A stretch of 64,000 nucleotides of DNA, from NCBI GenBank assembly GCA_003313425.1, contig NHZP01000092.1, forward strand, positions 1 to 64,000, given 5' to 3'. Shown here one piece after another: positions 22,834 to 32,340 of the stretch. The position numbers were made by a program, and so were the translations under genes. The stretch's first letter is position 1, and each line of letters begins with the position of its first letter. The notes beneath the pieces are model-generated. The model was not told the DNA's origin, ran no database searches, and saw nothing but the letters and a program-made list of their open reading frames with translations. This DNA comes from Pseudopyrenochaeta lycopersici. Lineage: Eukaryota > Ascomycota > Dothideomycetes > Pleosporales > Pseudopyrenochaetaceae.

Positions 22834-23716
22834 ATGGATGCACGATGGAATGTCTGCACACTTGTTTCGAGTCAGGGAGCTGACGGACGGTGGAGCTCTA
22901 TGTTTACGTCTTGTTTGCAAGGTGGGGCGTTGTACGCTGCTACTGTCGTTGCTGCTGGGACAGCTTTACTTGGGAAGCGGAGGCGTAAGCCCGGTAGTGA
23001 TCCGGGTCTCTCCAGAGTAGGTCTCTGTTTGGCGCTTGTGTAGCATGATAATGCTGACTCCTTCGTTTTTGCAGGTTCCGAAGGTACAGAAGGTCGATAA
23101 ATTGCTCGAAGGGCCCGCGAAGTGGTTCCTAGAACGTCTGTCAACTATATCCACGAAGTGGGGGTTTCTTAGATCTTGTGGGAGCGAAGAAGTCGCTTTG
23201 GTGGAGAGCTTTTTACGTGCCAAGGTGGACCTTGCAGAGTATAACGTGGTGCGAAATTTAGAAGGCCTGTCTGCTCCCTCTGTTATGGGAAGCCTCATGT
23301 ATGGAGCGGATACACTGAGATGTTATCCCTCTGTATTCACGGGGGAGTACCCGCCGTTGAGTGTCGGCGATGGTTGCGGGCCAGTGAATGCTGCCTCTAT
23401 GGATATTGTGGAAACCCCGGGACTGTCCGGTTTTGGATCCGGTGGTGGTGGATGCGCTTATGTCGACCCTGCTTGGCTGGAGCCCCCGGAAGGGTTTTGT
23501 TGTTATGCTAGTAGTTTTGTACTTCCTGGCCACTCTGACAGTGTGGCTTCTGATTACGATTCCGCTGATTGGATGTCATTAGCACCAGAACCCTTTAACA
23601 GCGATGAAGGAGAGGGTGGTCTTGGTCTTGTAGAGATGGAGGACTGGGAGCTGGGGGCTCTTACGGATGTGTTGTATGATCGTAGTGGGGATCTGTTGTT
23701 AGGGGAGTATTCGTAG
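22834..23716 (+). CDS. Unit 1: spliced single-pass membrane protein, unknown
   Basis: Exon 1 22834-23016 (61 codons) and exon 2 23075-23716 are joined in phase 0 across a 58-nt intron with GTAGGT at the 5' end, a TGCTGAC branch site and TTTTTGCAG at the 3' end; 274 residues. TATAAAT lies at 22757, and the chosen ATG is the first one well placed after it. Residues about 31-47 (ALYAATVVAAGTALL) form one hydrophobic segment followed by KRRRK, fitting a membrane anchor with the basic side cytosolic. The rest is acidic towards the C-terminus, with a Gly-rich patch (GFGSGGGG). It is unlike the other units' proteins and has no family that I recognise. Membrane association could suit movement, entry or exit of the element, but that is speculation. 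Confidence 0.7.
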
Positions 23717-24005
23717 GTATGGAATTATTGTAGGGTATGTCTATTTTATGGTTGACTTATTGTGCAGTTGGTCTACCATTGTGTACGATCTGTTTTGATG
23801 GACTGGATTATGTAGAATACCTATGTTGTATTCGCAAGATTTTTCATTTTGGGTGTGAGCGCCCTTGGGATGGAACACCATCTCCAAAGAAAAAAAAAAT
23901 GCATAAGTCCATTTTTGCTGTGGCTGGGGGGGCACGCCGAGTCAGGTTGGCTGTGGCTCGGGAGAGTCAGCTGTGGCGCGGATTCTGCGCGCACAGACCA
24001 GAAAT

Positions 24006-24048
24006 CAACTTTCGAGTGCTATATATGATTCCTTTCACTAGAAAGTTG
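24006..24048. promoter_or_regulatory. Origin hairpin J2 (unit 1/2)
   Basis: Short-loop type: left arm CAACTTTCGAGTG with one mismatch to the right arm, loop CTATATATGATTCCTTT. Presumed Rep nick after 24030. Confidence 0.8.
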
Positions 24049-24455
24049 TCAAGTGGTCAGGAGCCTTGCGCTCCTTACCCTTGCCACTTTACAATTAAGC
24101 AGGGCCGGCGAGTGGAACGAGTAGCGAAGCGGTAGTCTTGAATAAGACTAGGGCCTCTGCACTTAGTAAGCAACACAGCGCACGGACGTAGCGCGAGATC
24201 ATCTGATCTGTGGGTTGCCACATTCTTCAGATTTTTTATCTGATTGGTCTATGGATATGGAGGCAGGGAGTGTGCAGGACCCTGCTAACTAGGGACTAAC
24301 ACATCTTGGCGGGGCCAAGGGTCTGGGAGACAGATTGAGATATATAAGAGAGGGGAGCGCCCTCCTATCTCTAATATCAACGGAGGTGTGCTTTGTTCGG
24401 TTCAGTTGTAGTCACTACATAGTGAACGTATTGTACGTAAGTAGTAGCGGTAGCT

Positions 24456-25233
24456 ATGGCGATGGAGTCGTTGCACGGAGTTGGCGTTTTCAGAGAACGT
24501 AGTATATTGTGTAGTAACAAGATGCCGGCGGGTACGTCGAGCGAAGCGTTTGCAGGGAGTGAAGAGCAGATGGAATGGGTGCGGAGTCACATTCCCGGTA
24601 GGTACTTCTTTCTCCTCGGGAAGTTAGTATCCTTTAACTGACACTGGGACAGAGTTTGTGGAACAAGGTGTTTCTCTTACATGTCATGTAAACCCGTGGG
24701 GGGCACGGTGTTGGTGGTCAACGAAGGAGAGTGGGAAGCTCTCTCGCGAATGTGTAGAGGAACAGCACAGTCCGTGTCTTAATGATTACGAAGTGATTGG
24801 CGCGGGCGGCGACAGGAGACGGGCGCTCCTTGTGTTCAAGGTGGACATCTTGGTAGGAGATGAATTGCAGAGCAATGTTGCGTTTGCGCAACTCTCTTTA
24901 GAGACACTGGAGGTGTTCCTGCAGGATGTTTTACCTCGTGTCTACTCGCTTGAAGAGAATTCGGTGGATACCTATATTGTGGACGATTTGTTCCACTCGT
25001 TAAACGTCGGGTGTTACTCTACGACGGTAGGGTGCGGATGCACGCGTTCTGATATTTGTATGAAGTGCGCGCCGGTGAGGATAGAGCGTGCTAGGTTTAT
25101 CGTGCTCCACAGATTTACCTCTGTTTATCCGTTTGGCTTGGGGAGGTGGTTTGATGGAATCAGCGATGCAGCAGGGACTGTGTACCCGTCGGGAAAAAAC
25201 TGGTTGAGTTGTTCCCATAGCCGTGTTCTGTAG
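24456..25233 (+). CDS. Unit 2: spliced WWxTKESG-family protein
   Basis: Exon 1 24456-24597 and exon 2 24653-25233, a phase 1 intron of 55 nt (GTAGGT...CTGAC...GGGACAG); 240 residues. TATATAAG at 24341, CCAAT box (ATTGG) near 24245. Family landmarks in exon 2 are EFVEQGVSLT, a double-Trp motif followed by TKESG, CVEEQH, a hydrophobic LLVFKVD strand, a helix-like AFAQLSLETLEVFLQDVLP, a CxCx5CxxC motif (GCGCTRSDICMKC) that could bind zinc, and a C-terminal GISDAAG..YPSGKNWLSC block. No known family comes to mind, so function is unknown. The unit appears base-for-base identical to unit 11. The exon 1 segment differs strongly between members, whereas exon 2 is conserved. Confidence 0.8.
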
Positions 25234-25576
25234 AGCACGATGTATTTTGTCTGGCCTGGAGGAGCTGCATTGAGGTAGACATAGTAGAGTTTTATTAACG
25301 ATTTTATTGTAAAGGATGCAGAGGAAACGATAGGTATATGTGTGGAGAGCAATTAGCGAGCATAGTGGTAATGCAGGTGTGGACCTGTTATGGCCGGCAG
25401 GTATTGAATTTACATTACGGGGTGTTGTAACGGAGTGTTGTTGTAGGACAACCCAAAAAAAAACGGTAAGTCAAAAAAAAATCCCAAGTTTTTTTGGCTA
25501 AGTCCGATTTTGCTGTGGCTGGAGGGCCATGCTGGGTCACGTTTGCTGTGGCGCGGGGAGCGCACAGGCCCCGACT

Positions 25577-25630
25577 CAACTTTCTAGTGTGGCGAAAAGC
25601 CTATATATGATTCCTTTCACTAGAAAGTTG
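25577..25630. promoter_or_regulatory. Origin hairpin J3 (unit 2/3)
   Basis: Perfect 13-bp stem. The loop carries a mini-stem GGCGAAAAGCC before TATATATGATTCC. Nick presumed after 25612. Confidence 0.85.
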
Positions 25631-25992
25631 TCAAGTGGTCGAGAGCCTTGCGCTCGGGACCACGACGGCTTTACTCTAAGCTTTGCCCGCGACTGGAGGG
25701 AGTACCGAAGGGTTAGGCTCTTTAGAGGCTAGAGGCAAGAGCCCTGGTAAGTAACACGAAGCACGGACTGTGCGGGTCATCTGATCTCAGGTTACCCACA
25801 TTTTATTTAATCAGGCTTCTGATTGGACTATGAATATAGAGTCATGGAATGGGCTGCCCTCTGCCTGCTAGGGACTAGTGTGTCTTGGCAGAGATAGCAT
25901 GGACATGTCTATATAAGAACAACAGAGGATCTGTTTTCACGGATGTGTCCTACATTATGTAGTGTTTTCTTTTGTTCTACTGCTATATTGCG

Positions 25993-26786
25993 ATGGAGTC
26001 GCGTGTCGGGCAGGGTGCTGATGTGGGGACCACTAGCACATCCACCTTTCTATCTGCAATAGATAGGATACAGGAAGGAAGTTCCTGTACATTGTCTGTA
26101 GAGACGCCCATGGAGTTTGAAGGCGTGAGAGATCACGTGCCCAGTCAGTGTCTTGCCTTTTCCCTAGACACGGAAGAAGTTGGGGGAGGGCCCCGACTAA
26201 CATCATCACAGAGTTTGTGGAGTATGGGATGTCCCTTACTGTCTACGTAGGTCTTTCGCGTAGGCGATCTTGGTGGATTACCAAAGAGAGTGGACGCTTT
26301 CCTGCCGAGTGTGTGGAACAACACCACATGGAGTGTCTAGAAGGTCACAAGGAAGGTTGTGTTTCGGGAGCCGCACAGCAGTCGCTCCTGGTTCTTAAGG
26401 TGGATGCACCGGCCCATGGGCGTGTATGGAGTTTCGTTGTTTTTGCTCAGCTCTCAGTAGTGGCACTGGATGTGCTGGTGGAGCGCGTTATCCCTCTTCT
26501 TGCATTGCCGGAGGGGCAGTTGGCAAATGCCCTATTTGAGAACAGATTGTTCATTATGTTGAACCATGGGTGGTACAGTACGTGCGTGGACTGCGCCTGT
26601 ACGCTGCAGAGAAGGTGTGAGCCTTGTGGGTTTGTAAGCCATACTTCGCGGAGGTTCCTTTGGATCAGTAGATTTGATAATCTATTCTTATGTACAGGGT
26701 GTAACTGGTGGAGCGGTGTTACCAATGCAGTTGGAGTAGTACAGCCGCATGGTGTTGACTGGCTGACTTGTCCAAGTAGGATGTAG
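25993..26786 (+). CDS. Unit 3: spliced WWxTKESG-family protein
   Basis: Exon 1 25993-26143, exon 2 26212-26786, 68-nt intron with the less usual donor GTCAGT and acceptor CATCACAG; 241 residues. TATATAAG at 25910. The start lies in the recurring GCGATGG(A/T)(A/G)TCGC context used by most members. Exon 1 contains the variable SxxxLSVETPMEF...VRDHVP segment. Exon 2 keeps SWWITKESG, CVEQHH, SLLVLKVD, the VDCACTLQRRCEPC cysteine motif and a shortened C-terminal block (GVTNAVGVVQP). Function unknown. The acidic-hydrophobic alternation suggests a compact beta/alpha fold rather than a membrane protein. Confidence 0.78.
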
Positions 26787-27174
26787 TTTATGTGGCTCAT
26801 GGAGTGGCAGTACTCTATTGTAATTAAAGAGGGGTGGTCCTTTATACCTATAGATATAGGTGTTGAGTCGATGTATACGAAGTTGTATAGCTTGGAATGG
26901 TAAGTACCTGTCTCATGGTATAGGTATTTTATTTCCTGTTTCTTTTTTTAAAAAAAAAAAAAAATCCGTATATATTGTAACACAAATTAATTATGTTGTA
27001 CAGATTCTGCATAGTAGTAAGAACAATGAAGAAATTGTAGTGCGGAGCTCGGTCAGTAAGGGTGGGAGCCCTTCAGATGGAACATCAAACCTCTCGAAAA
27101 ATGCGTAAGTCCATTTTTGCTGTGGCTGGAGGTCACGTTTTACCGGGGTGCTGAAAAATTTTTCAGCCACGACT

Positions 27175-27227
27175 CAACTTTTCTAGTGTGGCGCAGCCTA
27201 TATATGATTCCTTTCACTAGAAAGTTG
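27175..27227. promoter_or_regulatory. Origin hairpin J4 (unit 3/4)
   Basis: Stem with one bulged T in the left arm (CAACTTTTCTAGTG); mini-stem GGCGCAGCC in the loop. Just upstream is a strong palindrome GCTGAAAAATTTTTCAGC in the place where other units carry GCGC stems. Confidence 0.85.
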
Positions 27228-27690
27228 TCAAGTGGTCACCAGCCTCGTGCTGGAGACCCTGGACACTTTACATCTAAGCTGTGGCCTCGAGTGGAACGAG
27301 AAGCGGACGCGTCAAGCTACTTGTAGTTTGGGGCCATTGCCCCCTGTAAGCCAACAGACGCACGGACTGTGTGAGTCAGATGACGCTGGGTTGGCACGTG
27401 AGGAGCACCCCTGCCCTCACATCTACTAGATGTTCATAGCTATGGACACAACGGAGTGGGCGCATTATGGAATAATAGTCTTGGCAGAGACAGATACCTG
27501 GATAGAGTTCGTTATACTATGGAGTGTAACGCTTATAAGGAAACGGGTGTGTCCCGTTACCTTTCCTTATTACCAATTTTTTTTGCGTCTATTTACAGCG
27601 TGTACCGGGTACCGCTCGTACTAGAGGTATCGAACGTAGCTTGGTGGAGGCAGTTCTTGTTCTTGGACATGTTGTCAGCGTGTAGCGCCC

Positions 27691-27867
27691 ATGATGAGTG
27701 CTGATAAGGCGTACGTCGCGGAAGCGTTACGCAGTTGTATTGTAGGACGTATGTCGGTCGATAGCCTGGTAGGGCTAGTTTGCGGTGCGTATGGTTTCGG
27801 ATACCACTGGTACACTATCCGAAACAACCTTTCTTCCCTTTTGTCAAGGCATGGCGATGCTGCTTAG
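27691..27867 (+). CDS. Unit 4: unresolved gene, possible first exon
   Basis: ATG 27691 opens a 58-codon frame (MMSADKAYVAEALRSC...) of protein-like composition. It stops at 27865, or is spliced onward. Downstream, a second + strand frame in another register (about 27880-28283) carries a hydrophobic segment and acidic patches, but it has no good ATG. I could not find a splice pair joining them convincingly. The leader is nearly identical to that of unit 15 and lacks a clear TATA box. The unit has 1570 bp, so it is full length; the gene may be diverged or decayed. The long AT-rich stretch 28284-28650 is unassigned filler. Confidence 0.35.
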   Translation: MMSADKAYVAEALRSCIVGRMSVDSLVGLVCGAYGFGYHWYTIRNNLSSLLSRHGDAA

Positions 27868-28744
27868 TGGAATGGATTTTGAGTAGAGTGACAGGTACTG
27901 CTAGTGGGTGCTGGGGAGGCACCGCGGTTTCGGTACGACTGTCCGTTGTTCGCGATGAGGCAGGATGCGTAGGCATGCGAGCGTCAGTGATGCGCCCGCG
28001 TTCATCCTTTCTGTATTGGACGAAGCGTTGTCACGTAGTGCATGGCAAGACGTTGCCGTTACATTTGTCTGAGGGAGGCACTGCTGCGGAGCGTGTGCGT
28101 ATTTGTTTGTGGCTGCTCCTTGTGGAGCTTTGCGTAGTTGCGTCGGAGGAGGATGAATTCTCCTCTTGGATTTCACATCGTTACTTGTTGTGTGGAGCAC
28201 CTTTTATGGGAATTACGAGGGCTCCGTTCGCGTGGGGGGCCTTCGTAGTATGCGTAGCTATAGTAGTATGGGGGGCTACCTGACCCTGGGAGGTGTTTGT
28301 ATGTACATACAGAGAGGGTTTGTTACATAGTATACTATGCATTTATCTAGTCTATACGATATTTATGTTGGTATAGTGTATCATTACCATTATGGTAATA
28401 GTAGATGTATATCTCTTAGTATACGTAGTCAGAGTGTGTAGGTGTCGTAATAACTACGTCTGGTTACGAATAACAGCATAGTTTTTTATATACATAGAGT
28501 ATAATACCATTATACTATGCATTATAGCTAGTTATAAACAGAGCGATTCTATAGTGTTGATGTGTAGAGCGTTTTAATAGTTTCAGGGCTAAGAAATAAT
28601 TTGATTGTATGGATATTTGGTAGAAATTGGGGTGTGAGCCCTTGTAGATGGAACACCATCTCCAAAGAAATTGGCGAAGTCCGATTTTGCTGTGGCTGGA
28701 GGTCACGTTTTACCGGGGTGCTGAAAAATTTTTCAGCCACGACT

Positions 28745-28797
28745 CAACTTTTCTAGTGTGGCGCAGCCTATATATGATTCCTTTCACTAGAAAGTTG
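28745..28797. promoter_or_regulatory. Origin hairpin J5 (unit 4/5)
   Basis: Same sequence class as J4, including the upstream GCTGAAAAATTTTTCAGC palindrome and the GGCGCAGCC mini-stem. Nick presumed after 28779. Confidence 0.85.
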
Positions 28798-28994
28798 TCA
28801 ATGTGGTCGGCAGCCTTGTGCTGCCTGACCCATGTAACTTTACTGTAAGCTTTGCCTGTGACTGGAGGGAACAACGAAGTGTTAAACTAGAATTAGTTTA
28901 GAGGCAATGCACTATTTATGCAATGCATGACGTGGATACGGTCCTTGTGGAGCATGGTTGAGTCATTGCAGGCAAGGGCGCTGCCGTGCTCTCG

Positions 28995-29007
28995 TCACGT
29001 GGATGCG
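28995..29007 (+). promoter_or_regulatory. CACGTG-type promoter element, unit 5
   Basis: TCACGTGGATGCG, identical to unit 15 (44814) and one base different from unit 16 (46342). It replaces the usual CCAAT box in units carrying Rep-like genes. Confidence 0.6.
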
Positions 29008-29279
29008 GGGTTACTGTGAACGGAGGTGAGGTACCGGCTGGTTTTCGTTGCCTGCGAAGGCATTCTTAACGTAGTTGATCTTTTATCTTGTCTGCGGGGC
29101 TGGGCACCACGCAGGACTGTTTGGCACGGAAGTGCTTCAGGGGATTCGACGTCTTTTCCAATGAAAAAGAGCAGGCTGCGGGATCGTTGGTTCTATCCTT
29201 ACCAACTCCACCACGGTCAGTGGGGTTGCGAAGATCGCATATCAGGTTTATAGTGGAGGCTTGCGGGTAGCTCGTCCCT

Positions 29280-29873
29280 ATGTCCCGCTCGCGTAGGCAG
29301 CGTTCTTGTAGGAGCCGTCGTGTTGGAGGCACATCAGGTCAACCTGTTTCCATGCCACCCGGATCGGGTTTACAGAGTGTGCATGAACCGCGTCGTTTTC
29401 GGTCCAGGTTCGAGTTATGGGGCATTGAGGGTGTCTTTATGCCCCGTGATAGGTTCTTTCTCGTCCACTATGCGCCTTGGACAGGCCCGTGGGGCGTCAA
29501 CAATGTGGAACAGGAGTTGTCCAATGTTTTACCTGCGGAGGCTGAGTTTTATGCGAGTCTGCGTGTGGAACTGCATGACCGGAGGTGGTTACGCTGTGTG
29601 TATGCCTTGGTGGACTTTGGCCCTGTGTCAGTGCGGACAGTGGTTTGGCTGCATGAGAGTCCCTTCCGTGTTGCGGAGTCTTCGGGGATAATTGCAGGAC
29701 TTTGTGGCCGGCCAGGCACTCGTGGATCGAACGTACAGTGGCATCGTGAAGCGTTAGCCTCAGTTGCAATGTGGCAGAGGCGCATCGAGCGGTGGCGTGG
29801 TCTTGTGGGGCTCGTTCGCGATCCTTTGGTCGTTAGGCAAGACGAGTCTGCTGTACATACATCAGGTGTGTAG
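29280..29873 (+). CDS. Unit 5: Arg-rich protein resembling a catalytically dead HUH Rep domain
   Basis: A 197-residue single-exon protein from ATG 29280. The N-terminus is strongly basic (SRSRRQRSCRSRR), as in nucleic-acid-binding or capsid proteins. Residues about 58-110 follow the layout of the Rep domains in units 15 and 16: a FFLVHY strand in the place of motif I, then a LPAEAEFYASLRVELHD stretch matching MPPGTEIYG..ERHEDG, then RCVYALVDF where the catalytic HYHAV.F lies. The two metal-binding histidines are absent, and I see no clear YxxK. It shares the CACGTG element with the Rep units. It may be a Rep paralogue turned into a DNA-binding regulator, or an unrelated Arg-rich structural protein. 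The relationship is an inference by eye. Confidence 0.6.
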   Translation: MSRSRRQRSCRSRRVGGTSGQPVSMPPGSGLQSVHEPRRFRSRFELWGIEGVFMPRDRFFLVHYAPWTGPWGVNNVEQELSNVLPAEAEFYASLRVELHDRRWLRCVYALVDFGPVSVRTVVWLHESPFRVAESSGIIAGLCGRPGTRGSNVQWHREALASVAMWQRRIERWRGLVGLVRDPLVVRQDESAVHTSGV

Positions 29874-30200
29874 CAAACGGAGTTGTATTTTGGCGGTTGC
29901 TAACAATATTCTATAGGGTAGTACTGACCATATCAGTACTTTGATGTTGTTCAAGCTCTGCTTTATCCTTTGTTATGGCGTGCTCGCAGAGGTTTATTGC
30001 TTTGTCATGTTATGCGTAATGTGTTACGGTAGTATGCGTTGTATGCTTTTTCAAGCCCGGTATGCAATTTTTTGTATGCTACTGGTCATGCAGTCATATT
30101 TGTATTAAGGTACTATATTTTTGTATCGTTTTAGGAATTGATGTATTGGTAATGGCGGAAGCTATTATCTTATGGTAGCGTAGGCTATATTGTTAGTGGG
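29874..30200. other. Unit 5 3' filler
   Basis: AT-rich, non-coding stretch between the gene and the conserved pre-hairpin block. Its length complements the short gene so that the unit totals 1582 bp. Confidence 0.5.
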
Positions 30201-30326
30201 TACACTACGTTTGGAGGAACAATAGTTTTGTGTCTCAAAAATTGGCTAAGTCCAATTATGTGTGGCTGGAAGACACGCTGAGTCACGTTAGCTGTGGCGC
30301 GGATTTGACGCGCACAGACCCGTCCT

Positions 30327-30379
30327 CAACTTTTCTAGTGTGGCGCAGCCTATATATGATTCCTTTCACTAGAAAGTTG
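30327..30379. promoter_or_regulatory. Origin hairpin J6 (unit 5/6)
   Basis: Left arm with one bulged T, mini-stem GGCGCAGCC, invariant TATATATGATTCC. Nick presumed after 30361. Confidence 0.85.
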
Positions 30380-30761
30380 TCAAGTGGTCAGGAGCCTTGC
30401 GCTCCTTACCCCTGACACTTTACACCTAAGCAGGGCCTGTGACTGGAGGGAACAGCGAAGCGGTAGGCTTTTTAAAGCCTAGGGGCCATGCACGCTTAAG
30501 TAACACGAAGCACGGACTGTGTGAGTCAGATGACGCTGGGTTACCCGTGGGTGGCACTCCTGCCCCCACTCCGTCCTCAATCAGTTGTCTGATTGGTCTA
30601 TAGCTATAGACGCATGGAATGTGCATTTGGTTGCTCACTAGGGACTAGCATTTCTTGGCGAAGACAGCATGGACATGAATATATCACACGAACAGAGAAT
30701 CTGTGTTCACGGATGTGCTTCACTTCCTCAAGGGTTTGTTTTCTTCTTGTATTACCGCGCG

Positions 30762-31544
30762 ATGGAGTCGCAAGCCGGGCAGGGCACTGGCAATGCGGAG
30801 GCTGTTTCTGCTATAAGCTTCTTGTCTCTTCTAGAAGCGTTGGAGGAAGGAAGTTTTTTCCTATTGTCTGTAGAGACAGGTGCGGAGCGGCAATGCGTGA
30901 GAGGTCACGTGCATAGTCAGTGTCTTTTTTCCCACTCGTCTTCTAAAACTGACGGAGTAGCAGCGCTAGTGGAACGCGGGATGTCTCTCACAATCTTCTT
31001 GGATTTGTCGGGGAGACAATCTTGGTGGGTAACTAAAGAAAGTGGACGACTCTCTCAACAGTGTGTGGAGCAACAGCATATATTTTGTCTAAAAGATTAT
31101 AAGGAACTTAGTGCCGAAGGTGGGACCCGGCAGTCGCTCCTGGTCCTCAAGGTGGATGCACTCCACCCGGATGGGGTGGTCGAGAGCCAGGTTGCTTTTG
31201 CGCAGCTCTCGGTAGAGGCACTCGATGTGGTCGTGGAACGCATAGTACCCCTTCTCATCCTACCAGAAGGGCAGAGGGCGGATACTTTTATGACGTCTTC
31301 TATATTGTTGTACTCGTTGGACAATGGGTGGTACAGTACGTGTGTCGATTGCGCATGTACGGCGCGTAGAAAGTGTGAGCCTTGTGCGTATGTACAATTT
31401 TTTAAGGCTAGGTTTGTTCGAGTAGATGAATTTTCCGGGGTACGGCCATGTAGAGAGTCGTATTGGTTTACTGGGATCAGTGACGCTGTGGGAGCAGTAC
31501 TACCATCGGGAAGGAACTGGTTGAGTTGCACTCGTTTTTGGTAA
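30762..31544 (+). CDS. Unit 6: spliced WWxTKESG-family protein
   Basis: Exon 1 30762-30915, exon 2 30964-31544; 244 residues if the 48-nt intron (GTCAGT...ACTGAC...AGTAGCAG) is removed. The intron is a multiple of three and has no in-frame stop, so an unspliced message would also encode a full-length protein with 16 extra residues. ATG 30762 has the family context GCGATGGAGTCGC. Exon 1 ends in a VRGHVH-like segment. Exon 2 carries SWWVTKESG, CVEQQH, SLLVLKVD, LSVEALDVVVERIVPLL and CACTARRKCEPC. The promoter TATA is weak (AATATATCA near 30679). Function unknown. Confidence 0.78.
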   Translation: MESQAGQGTGNAEAVSAISFLSLLEALEEGSFFLLSVETGAERQCVRGHVHSQCLFSHSSSKTDGVAALVERGMSLTIFLDLSGRQSWWVTKESGRLSQQCVEQQHIFCLKDYKELSAEGGTRQSLLVLKVDALHPDGVVESQVAFAQLSVEALDVVVERIVPLLILPEGQRADTFMTSSILLYSLDNGWYSTCVDCACTARRKCEPCAYVQFFKARFVRVDEFSGVRPCRESYWFTGISDAVGAVLPSGRNWLSCTRFW

Positions 31545-31893
31545 GAATATCGTGATGGTAAGAGTACGTAGTCCCTGTGTCCATGTAATGGTAATAATAT
31601 ATCTCAGTAGGATACAAAAAGTATCAAGTCCATATGGTATGTTATAGTAAAGTATATTATGGTAAGTGTATTTACTTTTTTACATATAGTTGCTAACATG
31701 GTAATGGTAGGGTGATGAGAACAAAAAAATGAACAATGGTAGTGCGGAGCTTCATTAGTAAGGGTGTGGGCGCCCTTGGGATGGAGCACCATCTCCAAAG
31801 AAAAAAAAAATGCGTAAGTCCATTTTCCGTGTGGCTGGAGGGCACGCCGAGTCAGCAGGAGATGTGGCACATGGGGGGGCACGGGCCCCGACT

Positions 31894-31947
31894 CAACTTT
31901 CTAGTGTGGCGTTTTGCCTATATATGATTCCTTTCACTAGAAAGTTG
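31894..31947. promoter_or_regulatory. Origin hairpin J7 (unit 6/7)
   Basis: Perfect 13-bp stem with mini-stem GGCGTTTTGCC. The upstream stem is GGGGC...GCCCC. Nick presumed after 31929. Confidence 0.85.
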
Positions 31948-32340
31948 TCAAGTGGTCAGGAGCCTTGCGCTCCTTGACCCCTGACACTTTACTGTAAGCA
32001 GAGCCTACGACTGGAGGGAGTACCGAAGGGTTAGGCTTTTTAAAGCCTAGAGGCGCTGTCCCCTGTAAGCAAAGCAGAGCACGGACTGTGTGGGTCAGAT
32101 GATCACTGCTTGCCCACTCTTTTTCAGAACGTCAGTCTGATTGGTCTATGAACATGGACGCAGGGACGGGGCACCACATTGCCTGCTAGGGACTAGGTGC
32201 TCTTGGCGTTGCGCAAGGTCTGGAGGGACATATAAGAGTCTTTTCTTGTCTTTATATCATCCATGGATGTGGTGCTTGTGTAGCATTAGCGTGTAGCGCT
32301 TGTCTTCTTCTCTTGTTCCTAGGGAGTATATGTGATAGCG

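Noticed and set aside
24049..24230. tRNA-like or small structured RNA gene in the leader
   Set aside because: The stems do not form a cloverleaf of tRNA dimensions, there is no T-loop consensus, and the region lies upstream of the TATA box. DNA-level structure is the better explanation.
29026..29253. 75-codon frame before the unit 5 gene as an extra exon
   Set aside because: It starts at GTG, shows no good splice donor towards the main frame, and has no motif.
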